Shown here piece after piece: positions 1 to 6,318 of a DNA stretch of 6,364 bases (the stretch's first letter is position 1; each line of letters begins with the position of its first letter). Source of the DNA: Polynucleobacter meluiroseus (GTDB lineage Bacteria > Pseudomonadota > Gammaproteobacteria > Burkholderiales > Burkholderiaceae); NCBI GenBank assembly GCA_945867755.1, contig CAMBJN010000085.1, positions 1-6,364 on the forward strand, in the 5' to 3' direction. The notes beneath the pieces were generated by a model, which saw nothing but the letters and a program-made list of their open reading frames with translations, was not told where the DNA came from and made no database searches. A program made the position numbers and the translations under genes.

Positions 1-1
1 G

Positions 2-1075
2 GATGAGAAACATGTCACCGTTGATGGCAAACGTGTATCTGGGGGTATTTTTGACTTTGCTTTATTTTTCTTCCATAACGCCAAAGAGCAATTAGCTCGT
101 GGCGCAGGTCCTTATTTTTATTTACCAAAAATGGAAAGCCATTTAGAAGCTCGTTTGTGGAATGATGTTTTCATCATGACTCAAGATGAGTTAGGTTTCC
201 CACAAGGCACGATCAAAGCCACCGTGTTGATTGAAACCATTTTGGCTGCATTTGAAATGGAAGAAATTCTTTATGAGTTGCGTGAGCACAGCGCCGGTTT
301 GAATGCTGGTCGTTGGGATTACATCTTCTCTTGCATCAAGAAATTCAAAGTTGATAAAAACTTCTGTTTAGCTGACCGCGCAAAAGTGACCATGACGGCT
401 CCATTCATGCGCGCTTATGCTCTATTGCTATTGAAGACATGTCACAAGCGCGGCGCACCAGCGATGGGTGGTATGAGTGCATTGATTCCAATCAAGAACG
501 ATCCTGAGAAAAATGCCATTGCTATGCAAGGCATCATCAATGACAAAAAGCGTGACGCAACTGATGGTTACGACGGTGGCTGGGTCGCTCATCCAGGTCT
601 TGTTGAAACTTCTATGGCTGAGTTCAAAGCAGTATTGGGCGATCGCCTAAACCAATTTGACAAGCAAAAACCTGAAGTGAATGTGACAGCTGCTGACTTG
701 TTGAACTTCCAGCCAGAAACACCGATCACTGAAGCTGGTTTGCGCATGAACATCAACGTGGGTATTCATTACCTAGGCGCTTGGTTGGCTGGTAACGGTT
801 GCGTACCAATTCACAACTTGATGGAAGATGCGGCTACAGCAGAGATCAGCCGTTCACAAGTATGGCAGTGGATCCGTTCACCAAAAGGTGTTTTGGACGA
901 CGGCAGAAAAGTCACTGTTGAGTTGGTTCGTCAATTGATCGCTGAAGAATTACCAAAAGTTAAAGCAAGCGGTGCAACAGGCCTTTGGGATCGTGCTGCT
1001 GAGATTTTTGATGTGATGAGTACTGGCGAGAAGTTTGAAGAATTCTTGACATTGCCTTTGTACGAGGAAATCTAA
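2..1075 (+). CDS. aceB: Malate synthase A, C-terminal part (5' end outside window)
   Basis: The enzyme condenses glyoxylate with acetyl-CoA to malate in the glyoxylate shunt, in the cytosol. The reading frame is open from base 2, so the gene enters from the left; 357 codons are visible of about 530 usual for the family. The family signature REHSAGLNAGRWDYIF lies at about residues 94-109 of the visible part. The Asp in RWDY and the Glu of the upstream IET, 28 residues earlier, match the spacing of the Mg ligands in malate synthase G. The motif MEDAATAEISR (Asp at about residue 276) corresponds to the catalytic base. The first visible in-frame ATG (131) lies inside the conserved stretch GPYFYLPKMESHLEARLW and is not the start. 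The gene ends with TAA, immediately followed by the tsaB start. No truncation or frameshift is seen. Confidence 0.96.
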   Translation, partial: DEKHVTVDGKRVSGGIFDFALFFFHNAKEQLARGAGPYFYLPKMESHLEARLWNDVFIMTQDELGFPQGTIKATVLIETILAAFEMEEILYELREHSAGLNAGRWDYIFSCIKKFKVDKNFCLADRAKVTMTAPFMRAYALLLLKTCHKRGAPAMGGMSALIPIKNDPEKNAIAMQGIINDKKRDATDGYDGGWVAHPGLVETSMAEFKAVLGDRLNQFDKQKPEVNVTAADLLNFQPETPITEAGLRMNINVGIHYLGAWLAGNGCVPIHNLMEDAATAEISRSQVWQWIRSPKGVLDDGRKVTVELVRQLIAEELPKVKASGATGLWDRAAEIFDVMSTGEKFEEFLTLPLYEEI

Positions 1076-1078
1076 TTG
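1064..1078 (+). promoter_or_regulatory. Shine-Dalgarno and TTG start of tsaB, inside the end of aceB
   Basis: GAGGA at 1064-1068 lies within the last aceB codons, 7 bases before the TTG at 1076. The TTG directly follows the aceB TAA (1073-1075). The resulting N-terminus MTILAIDTSTQWCSVAL matches the start of TsaB proteins, so TTG is well supported as the start. The arrangement suggests translational coupling of tsaB to aceB. Confidence 0.75.
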
Positions 1079-1831
1079 ACGATACTGGCCATCGACACCT
1101 CGACACAGTGGTGTTCAGTGGCCTTGGTCAACCCGCAAGGGGGCTCGGGTCAACCGCAGCCCCCTTTGTCATCCATGGACCTTGTGCGCCATGAAAACCT
1201 TGGTCCTGAATCAAGTCAACATGCCTTGGATTGGGTCGAGGCTCTTTTAGAAGAAGCTCAACTCAGTTTCAGAGATCTAACAGCGATTGCGGTTGGCATT
1301 GGTCCTGGTGCATTCACAGGCATCAGAATTGGTGTTGGCATTGGTCAAGGCATGGCTTTTGCTGCTGATCTGCCATGCTTACCCATCGTTTGTTTAGATG
1401 CGGTGGCACTAGAAGGTATTCGCCAGCTAGGCCTCAAAGAAAATGATCAGGTGATCGCAGCCACTGATGCGCGCATGAGTGAAGTCTATTGGGCGCGCTA
1501 TGTGGTGCAAGCAAATGGTTTGCCAGAGCGTCAAGACGATGTTTATCTCACAGCTCCTAAAGACATTGACATTCCAAGTACATCATTTGCCTTGGTGGGC
1601 AATGCTGTTACTGCCTATCCAGAGGACATGCTGGCCATCAAACAACAAGCCATGGCGATTGATGAAACGGCTGTTCCTCATGCCAGATCAATTGCTCAAT
1701 TAGGCTTGGATGCCTTAGAAAAAGGTCTACAAGTCAGTGCCGCAGAACTACAACCCATCTATGTGCGTGACAAGGTGGCGCAAACGATTGCTGAGCGCGC
1801 ACTTGAAAAATCACATCAAGAGAAATCTTAA
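1076..1831 (+). CDS. tsaB: tRNA threonylcarbamoyladenosine biosynthesis protein TsaB
   Basis: TsaB (YeaZ) is the partner of TsaD in the complex that transfers threonylcarbamoyl to A37 of ANN-decoding tRNAs. It has the ASKHA fold. The sequence shows the N-terminal phosphate-1-like strand ILAIDTST (residues 3-10) and the family motif GIGPGAFTGIRIG (74-86) followed by GIGQGMAFA. The length is 251 residues against 231 in E. coli. Part of the excess is a Gly/Pro/Gln-rich insert at about residues 19-34, between the first beta hairpin and the first helix; a strong DNA hairpin encodes it. The gene starts with TTG right after the aceB stop and is followed 6 to 18 bases later by rimI, depending on the rimI start. 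The tsaB-rimI pairing is common in bacteria. tsaD, tsaC and tsaE are not in the window. Confidence 0.93.
   Translation: MTILAIDTSTQWCSVALVNPQGGSGQPQPPLSSMDLVRHENLGPESSQHALDWVEALLEEAQLSFRDLTAIAVGIGPGAFTGIRIGVGIGQGMAFAADLPCLPIVCLDAVALEGIRQLGLKENDQVIAATDARMSEVYWARYVVQANGLPERQDDVYLTAPKDIDIPSTSFALVGNAVTAYPEDMLAIKQQAMAIDETAVPHARSIAQLGLDALEKGLQVSAAELQPIYVRDKVAQTIAERALEKSHQEKS
1137..1166. repeat. Strong inverted repeat (hairpin) inside the 5' part of tsaB
   Basis: AAGGGGGCT at 1137-1145 and AGCCCCCTT at 1158-1166 are perfect 9-base inverted copies. Inside the 12-base loop, CGG (1146-1148) can pair with CCG (1154-1156). RNA could therefore form about 12 base pairs with one bulged C and a GTCAA loop. 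It is followed by TTTGTC, not by a true T tract. It encodes the non-conserved NPQGGSGQPQPP segment and is far more GC-rich than its surroundings. Confidence 0.8.
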
Positions 1832-1849
1832 AAGGTATTGAGTTTCGTC

Positions 1850-2332
1850 ATGGATCTGCGACTTTTACCAATGGCCTTGCGTGACTTAACTGAAGTCATG
1901 GAGATCGAGCAACAAAGCCATGTCTCACCATGGACCTTGGGCAATTTCACGGACTCACTTGAAGCAGGCTATTGGGCTTATTGTTTGCGCCAATTGGCAA
2001 GCGATGATGAGGAGCGCGATCCATTATTGGGTTACTGCGTCTTATTGCCAGCTTTGGAAGAGTTGCAACTGCTGAACATCACGGTTCATCCTTCTTATAA
2101 AAGACAAGGTCTGGCCAAGAAAATCATGAAAGTCATTGAGGATGCTGCCCAGTCAAAATCGTTTCAAGATATTTTCTTGGAAGTCAGGGTCAGCAATACT
2201 CCAGCGATTGCTTTGTATGAAAGTTTTGCTTATCAAGAAATTGGTTTTAGAAAGGATTACTATCCTACAAAAGATGGTGGTCGTGAAGATGCCAAGGTCA
2301 TGAAAAAAGTATTGCACGCACCACCCAACTGA
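1850..2332 (+). CDS. rimI: Ribosomal protein S18 alanine N-acetyltransferase RimI
   Basis: RimI is a GNAT-fold acetyltransferase that uses acetyl-CoA to acetylate the N-terminal alanine of ribosomal protein S18. From the ATG at 1850 it is 160 residues, near the family's usual 150-160. The acetyl-CoA loop reads RQGLAKKIM (about residues 85-93). Glu in FLEVRVSN (residue 111) and Tyr in IALYESF (123) lie 12 apart, the same spacing as the catalytic Glu103/Tyr115 of E. coli RimI. The C-terminal part keeps GFRKDYYP and EDAKVM. A TTG at 1838 would add four residues (MSFV). AAAAGG at 1830-1835 is only 2 bases from that TTG but 14 from the ATG, so neither spacing is ideal; the family-like opening MDLRLLPM favours ATG. 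The gene sits between tsaB and holD in one apparent operon. Confidence 0.92.
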   Translation: MDLRLLPMALRDLTEVMEIEQQSHVSPWTLGNFTDSLEAGYWAYCLRQLASDDEERDPLLGYCVLLPALEELQLLNITVHPSYKRQGLAKKIMKVIEDAAQSKSFQDIFLEVRVSNTPAIALYESFAYQEIGFRKDYYPTKDGGREDAKVMKKVLHAPPN

Positions 2333-2359
2333 TCGATTACAGAAAGAACTGTCAAGCCA

Positions 2360-2887
2360 ATGAGTCAAACTGATTATTTAAATGAGATGGGCATCAGTAC
2401 CTGGGTGGTCAGGAGTGAGGGTGAGCCAACCCCTGTGAAAGCCAACCAAGACAGTCAGCAAGACATCAAGCCAGTAAGTCAGCAAAGTACTCAAGCAGAG
2501 AGCTTTCAAGAGACTCAACTAAGTCATCAAGAGATCGTATGGACCTTTGTGGTCGATCAATTGTCTGGGGATGCCGCTTTGTTGTTTGACAAAATCTTGG
2601 CCTCATTGATGTTGAGTAGAAACACCATTCAATTACTCAGCAGTAAAGAAGCTTTGGCTGGCAAAGTGAGTGGACAGGTGGTGATTGCCATGGGCTCTCA
2701 GATGGGCCGACAGTTATTACAAATGGACGATGGCTTTGAAGATTTAAGAGGTGCGGTGCACTCTTTGGAGCAAGCAGAAGATGAGTTGCCAGTGGTTTTA
2801 ACGTATCACCCAGAACACTTATTGAATAAGCCCACTGATAAAGCCAGTACTTGGCAAGATCTCCTCTTGGCACGCTCTTTAATTTAA
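2360..2887 (+). CDS. holD: Probable DNA polymerase III psi subunit (HolD), resembling a cysteine-free uracil-DNA glycosylase
   Basis: Psi links the clamp-loader (DnaX) collar to chi and hence to SSB at the replication fork. The product has 175 residues and no cysteine. Residues 6-23 (YLNEMGISTWVVRSEGEP) resemble the E. coli psi N-terminal peptide QLQQLGITQWSLRRPGAL, whose Trp17 region binds the clamp loader; Trp15 would be the counterpart. Residues about 28-57 form a Gln/Ser-rich linker. Residues 59-175 align by eye with psi: the helix GDAALLFDKILASLML, the strand IQLLSSKEAL, and the end PTDKASTWQDLLLA against psi NPTARAALWQQI. The second half also resembles family-4 uracil-DNA glycosylase (VVIAMGSQMGRQLL, then VVLTYHPEHLLNKPTDK). 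However, the GEAPGxxED active-site loop and the four Fe-S cysteines are missing, so glycosylase activity is unlikely. rimI lies directly upstream; in E. coli holD and rimI are also adjacent. No strong ribosome site is seen before the ATG. The alternative call is 'UDG-superfamily protein of unknown role'. Confidence 0.68.
   Translation: MSQTDYLNEMGISTWVVRSEGEPTPVKANQDSQQDIKPVSQQSTQAESFQETQLSHQEIVWTFVVDQLSGDAALLFDKILASLMLSRNTIQLLSSKEALAGKVSGQVVIAMGSQMGRQLLQMDDGFEDLRGAVHSLEQAEDELPVVLTYHPEHLLNKPTDKASTWQDLLLARSLI
2453..2533 (+). repeat. Degenerate in-frame repeats coding the Gln/Ser linker of HolD
   Basis: AGTCAGCAA occurs exactly at 2453-2461 and 2477-2485, 24 bases (8 codons) apart and in the same frame, both coding SQQ. 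AGTCATCAAGAG at about 2522 gives a third, changed copy, 45 bases (15 codons) later. The segment is low-complexity and joins the N-terminal peptide to the folded domain. Slippage or short duplication is the simplest origin. Confidence 0.55.
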
Positions 2888-2932
2888 AGCCTCTAAGGCT
2901 TAATGATGCAGCCTTAATGTGATTTTGCTGCA
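2887..2932. terminator. Overlapping hairpins between convergent holD and lplT
   Basis: Three alternative stems share bases: AAGCCT/AGGCTT (2887-2892 with 2896-2901, loop 3); TAAGGCT/AGCCTTA (2894-2900 with 2910-2916, loop 9); TGCAGC/GCTGCA (2907-2912 with 2927-2932). Both gene stops (2885-2887 plus, 2916-2914 minus) lie in or beside them. There is no strong T run on either side, so this is at best a weak bidirectional intrinsic terminator. Confidence 0.45.
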
Positions 2933-4254
2933 GTCTTAGGGTGCTTGTGCTCGCCAATTAAATGAAGTGAGTCGTACTCAGCTTGATTGCGTTTGTGCCA
3001 ACGAATGATCTGAATCATCACCAAGCACACAAAGCTACCAAACATCACAATCACAATTGAAATAGGCACATCCAACCAAATCAGCAAGGCATACAAACAA
3101 AGCATGCCCAAGACTGAAAGATTCTCATTGAAGTTTTGCACGGCAATGGAATGTCCTGCTGACAGTAACACGTGACCACGATGTTGTAAAAGAGCATTCA
3201 TTGGCACCACGAAGTAACCAGCCAACCAACCAATGGTTATTAAAAAAACATAAGCAATCAAAAGGTAGAGCGGGATCTTGAATAAGCCCAAATCAAGCAC
3301 CATATCCGGCAATAAGTCACGGTTGTAAATCGCCATGACCATCACCAAAGCGCCCATCATCACACCATAAATTAAAACGTTCAGAGATTTTTTCAAAGGA
3401 ATGCGAGAGGCTGCCCATATCGAGCCGCCAGCAACACCAAAGGCAACGACTGCTTGCAAGATGGCACCCTGGGACAGATTCATGCCTAAAGCAGATTCAG
3501 CCCATTTAAGAACGATGAACTGTAATGTTGCGCCAGCACCCCAGAAGAGTGTGGTGACAGATAAAGAGATCTGTCCTAAACGATCTTTCCAAAGAGTGTC
3601 AAAGCAGTGTTTAAAGTCTTTGATCAAGCGAATCGGATTCTTTCCTTGCTCAGAGTATCTGGCGCCCGTATCAGGAATCTTTAAATTAAAGCCGGCTGCA
3701 ATCAAATAAATGAGGGCAATCACACAAATCGCCGCTTCAGGAGGAGTATCAATACCGGTATCAAAAATCGGTAGATCAAGCCCTAACAAAGCCAGTGAAA
3801 CTTTATTGGAGATCAAGGCGCCGCCCAAGACCGTGCCTAAAATGATTGAGCCAACCGTTAATCCTTCAATCCAGCCATTGGCCACGACCAGCTTTTCAGG
3901 TGGAAGTAATTCGGTCAAAATACCGTATTTGGCCGGTGAATAGGCTGCCGCACCAAAACCCACGATTGCATAAGCGGCTAAGGGGTGTACAGTGAAGAGC
4001 ATGGCCATGCAACCAACAATTTTGATGCTGTTGGTCCAAAACATCACATTGCCTTTGGGGCGTGAGTCAGCAAAGGCGCCAACAAAGGCAGCAAGTAAAA
4101 CGTAGGAAAGAACGAAGAAAAGTTTTAGAAGCGGAGTCATCCAGTCAGGAGCCTGGAGTTGGTATAACAGCGCAATGGCAGCGATTAAGAGCGCATTGTC
4201 GGCGAGCGACGAAAAAAATTGCGCCGCCATAATTGTGTAAAAACCTGGTTTCAT
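2914..4254 (-). CDS. lplT: Lysophospholipid transporter LplT (MFS)
   Basis: LplT is an inner-membrane flippase of the major facilitator superfamily that returns lysophospholipids, chiefly lyso-PE, to the cytosolic face for re-acylation by Aas. The 446-residue product has about twelve hydrophobic segments. The family hallmarks are AAQFFSSLADNALL (10-23), an MFS loop GAFADSRPKGNV (59-70), AAYSPAKYGIL (103-113), LFWGAGATL (236-244), FVVPMNALLQHRG (348-360) and AVQNFNEN (371-378). E. coli LplT is about 397 residues; part of the extra length is a loop at about residues 153-175 (LALLGLDLPIFDTGIDTPPE). The start is ATG at 4254; a second ATG at 4230 (residue 9) is less likely because the MKPGFYTIMAAQ opening looks family-like. 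No clear ribosome site is seen. The fusion partner or neighbour aas is absent; alr is divergent instead. The C-terminal tail is cytosolic and rich in His and Lys. Confidence 0.93.
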   Translation of the reverse strand: MKPGFYTIMAAQFFSSLADNALLIAAIALLYQLQAPDWMTPLLKLFFVLSYVLLAAFVGAFADSRPKGNVMFWTNSIKIVGCMAMLFTVHPLAAYAIVGFGAAAYSPAKYGILTELLPPEKLVVANGWIEGLTVGSIILGTVLGGALISNKVSLALLGLDLPIFDTGIDTPPEAAICVIALIYLIAAGFNLKIPDTGARYSEQGKNPIRLIKDFKHCFDTLWKDRLGQISLSVTTLFWGAGATLQFIVLKWAESALGMNLSQGAILQAVVAFGVAGGSIWAASRIPLKKSLNVLIYGVMMGALVMVMAIYNRDLLPDMVLDLGLFKIPLYLLIAYVFLITIGWLAGYFVVPMNALLQHRGHVLLSAGHSIAVQNFNENLSVLGMLCLYALLIWLDVPISIVIVMFGSFVCLVMIQIIRWHKRNQAEYDSLHLIGEHKHPKTAAKSH

Positions 4255-4263
4255 TCGTACAAT
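4233..4263 (+). promoter_or_regulatory. Candidate sigma-70 promoter for alr
   Basis: TTGTGT (4233-4238) and TACAAT (4258-4263) match the -35 and -10 consensus at 4 and 5 of 6 bases, but the spacer is 19, longer than ideal. The transcript would begin near 4270, about 35 bases before the CTG proposed as the alr start. It overlaps the first codons of the divergent lplT. This is a sequence match only. Confidence 0.35.
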
Positions 4264-4304
4264 TCAGTTGTGAAATACCATTAAAACACGAAAGTGAGAT
4301 TTTT

Positions 4305-5408
4305 CTGTCAAGACCGATATATGCCCAGATTCACACCGATGCCTTAAGTCACAACCTTGAGCGCATCAGACAGCTCGTACCTGGCTCTAAAGTTTGGTCA
4401 GTAGTCAAAGCCAATGCCTATGGCCATGGTTTGGAGTCAACTTTAAAAGGTTTATCTCTCACAGATGGATTTGCTTTATTAGATTTAGTCGAAGCTAAAA
4501 TCTTGAGAGAAAAAGGCTGGACAGGGCCCATTTTATTGTTAGAAGGGCTGTTTGCTCAGGAAGATATCTTCACAGCCACAGACTTGCAATGTGATTGTGT
4601 GGTTCATGACTTCAATCAAATTGATTGGCTTGAGGATTTCAGCGAGGCTCGCTCATCCAAGCGCTTGCCGAGCATTTATTTAAAAATGAACACCGGTATG
4701 AACCGTTTAGGTTTTACTCCAACGCAATACCGAGAGGCATATCACCGTTTGCATTCAGCTGGTTATGAGTTAACCCACATGACCCATTTTGCTAACGCTG
4801 ATTACATCGATAGAACTCCTAGCGTGGATCAGCAGGCAGAGTTATTTAATGAAACGCGAGATGGATTGGCGGGCGGCACTTGTTTATCCAACTCAGCAGC
4901 TATCTTGTGGCACCACCATGTCATTTACTCTGATTGGGTGAGGCCAGGCATCATGCTCTACGGAGTATCACCATCGGGTCGCTATGAAGACATAGAGGAG
5001 GCTCAACTGCAGCCTGCTATGTCATTGCATTCAGAGGTGATTGCGATTCAACATCTCAAGGCAGGAGAATCGATTGGTTATGGCTCAAGATATCGCACCG
5101 ATGTACCAATTCGGATTGCTATCATTGCCTGTGGATATGCTGATGGTTACCCAAGACATGCACTTGATGGGACACCGGTATGGGTTGCTGGTGCTGAGGG
5201 ATTGAGTAGTGGCAAGGTTTGTTTGATGACAGGGCAAGTGTCGATGGACATGATCACAGTGGATATTACAGACATGCCACATGTTCAGATTGGTACTAAG
5301 GTGGAACTATGGGGCAAGCATTTGCCCGTTGATAAAGTAGCTCAGTCAGCCGGCACGATTGGGTATGAGCTCTTGTGCGCAGTTGCTCCAAGGGTTCGAC
5401 GTCAGTAG
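4305..5408 (+). CDS. alr: Alanine racemase (PLP-dependent), probable CTG start
   Basis: The enzyme interconverts L- and D-alanine in the cytosol, supplying D-Ala for peptidoglycan. It is a fold-III PLP enzyme. Counting from the CTG at 4305, the product has 367 residues (E. coli Alr 359). The PLP lysine is Lys35 in VVKANAYGHG. MNTGMNRLGF carries the conserved Arg, SIGYGSRY carries the second catalytic base Tyr259, then GYADGYPR and QVSMDMITVD follow in normal order. No ATG or GTG lies in frame near the conserved start (S)RPIYAQIHTDALSHNL. A TTG at 4233 would add 24 residues without family likeness and overlap lplT. The CTG has GTGAG (4294-4298) six bases upstream and gives MSRPIYAQIH, which fits the family. 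ATT at 4299 is another possibility. The gene is divergent from lplT and convergent with bamD. Confidence 0.93.
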   Translation: MSRPIYAQIHTDALSHNLERIRQLVPGSKVWSVVKANAYGHGLESTLKGLSLTDGFALLDLVEAKILREKGWTGPILLLEGLFAQEDIFTATDLQCDCVVHDFNQIDWLEDFSEARSSKRLPSIYLKMNTGMNRLGFTPTQYREAYHRLHSAGYELTHMTHFANADYIDRTPSVDQQAELFNETRDGLAGGTCLSNSAAILWHHHVIYSDWVRPGIMLYGVSPSGRYEDIEEAQLQPAMSLHSEVIAIQHLKAGESIGYGSRYRTDVPIRIAIIACGYADGYPRHALDGTPVWVAGAEGLSSGKVCLMTGQVSMDMITVDITDMPHVQIGTKVELWGKHLPVDKVAQSAGTIGYELLCAVAPRVRRQ

Positions 5409-5422
5409 TCAGCGATGACTGC
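5405..5422. terminator. Small GCGA-loop hairpin at the alr stop
   Basis: GTAGTCA (5405-5411) pairs with TGACTGC (5416-5422) around a GCGA loop of the GNRA type, giving 7 pairs including one G-U. The alr stop TAG (5406-5408) is within the stem. No T tract follows on either strand. It may help end the alr and bamD transcripts or protect an RNA 3' end, but it is not a canonical terminator. Confidence 0.35.
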
Positions 5423-5445
5423 GAACTCTAAGAGCTAATTAACAA

Positions 5446-6318
5446 TCACTTGCGCCAGATTTGCCACCAAGAAGCTTTATTTTCGTCAGCACCAGTTCTT
5501 TTGCCGGTCACCAAGATTTGACTCTCAGGGAAATTCAGCTTTAAAACGCGCAAAGCATCGTTGCTCAAATCTTTCATGTTCAATGATTCATAAGACTTGT
5601 ACAGAATGTACAAAGCCTCTTCGGTCGCTGGTGCACGGTCATAATCAGTGATGGCTCGTTGCGCACGATTGATTGCTGCCAGGTAGGCGCCACGACGGTA
5701 GTAATAGCGAGCGGTGTTTGTATCACTATCAGCCAATGAATTCACGATATAACGCATGCGATCTAAAGCATCAGGCGTGTACTTGCTTTCTGGAAAACGA
5801 GTGGTCAAAGTTTTGAACGCTTCAAATGCATCACGCGCCGCACGTGGATCGCGTTCACTTAAATCTTGACCTGTGAGTTTGCCCAAAAAGCCCATATTGT
5901 CGTTGAAAGTAATCAAACCTTTTAAGTAATAAGCGTAGTCAACAGTTGGGTGACCTGGGTGTAGTTGTAAAAAGCGATCAACAGCGGTGATGGCTTGAGC
6001 CAATTCACCATCCCTCCAATGGCAATAAGCCACGTTGATTTGGGATTGCTGTGCATAAGGACCAAATGGATAGCGCGCTTCAAGTTTTTCAAAATACTTC
6101 ACACATTTAGCGTTATCGCCACCATCCATGGCATCTTTGGCTTCAACATACAATTTGTTTTGGGACCAACCTGCAGTCTCATCATTGTCGCCAGCGCAAC
6201 CACCCAATAGGGCAGCAGAGCCTAAGATACAAATACTGGCAATAGAAGTCGCAAGTCTTTGACCAATGCGACTTAAACTAGCGTTATTAATAGAGGGAAA
6301 GGCATCCAATTTTGGCAT
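5446..6318 (-). CDS. bamD: Outer membrane protein assembly factor BamD (ComL lipoprotein)
   Basis: BamD is the essential lipoprotein of the BAM complex that, with BamA, inserts beta-barrel proteins into the outer membrane; it acts from the periplasmic face. The 290-residue precursor has a signal with hydrophobic residues 22-40 and a lipobox LLGGC, with the lipidated Cys41. The mature part is about 250 residues of TPR-like helix pairs: AKDAMDGGDNAKCVKYFEKL (60-79), RYPFGPYAQQSQ (82-93), LHPGHPTVDYAYYLKG (119-134), RDPRAARDAFEAFKTL (156-171) and RFPESKYTPDA (174-184). These are BamD landmarks in the right order. The N-region before the hydrophobic core is long (about 21 residues), but no inner ATG or GTG exists and AGGAG lies 9 bases before this ATG, so the start is supported. 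It converges on alr. Confidence 0.95.
   Translation of the reverse strand: MPKLDAFPSINNASLSRIGQRLATSIASICILGSAALLGGCAGDNDETAGWSQNKLYVEAKDAMDGGDNAKCVKYFEKLEARYPFGPYAQQSQINVAYCHWRDGELAQAITAVDRFLQLHPGHPTVDYAYYLKGLITFNDNMGFLGKLTGQDLSERDPRAARDAFEAFKTLTTRFPESKYTPDALDRMRYIVNSLADSDTNTARYYYRRGAYLAAINRAQRAITDYDRAPATEEALYILYKSYESLNMKDLSNDALRVLKLNFPESQILVTGKRTGADENKASWWQIWRK

Noticed and set aside
131..1075. Short complete malate synthase-like gene starting at ATG 131
   Set aside because: The frame is open to the left edge and the upstream codons continue the conserved malate synthase sequence, so this is an internal methionine.
2360..2887. Active family-4 uracil-DNA glycosylase
   Set aside because: The C-terminal half resembles the family, but the catalytic loop and all Fe-S cysteines are missing, and the N-terminus fits psi.
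2637..2957. Minus-strand open frame opposite the end of holD
   Set aside because: Basic, low-information product with no motif; it overlaps both real genes and has no ribosome site that I could see.
3401..3943. Two plus-strand open frames opposite lplT
   Set aside because: They lie antisense to a well-conserved membrane protein, have no recognisable domains and look like chance frames.
4233..4304. N-terminal extension of alanine racemase from TTG 4233
   Set aside because: No family resemblance, no ribosome site seen, overlap with divergent lplT, and the TTG fits better as part of a promoter.
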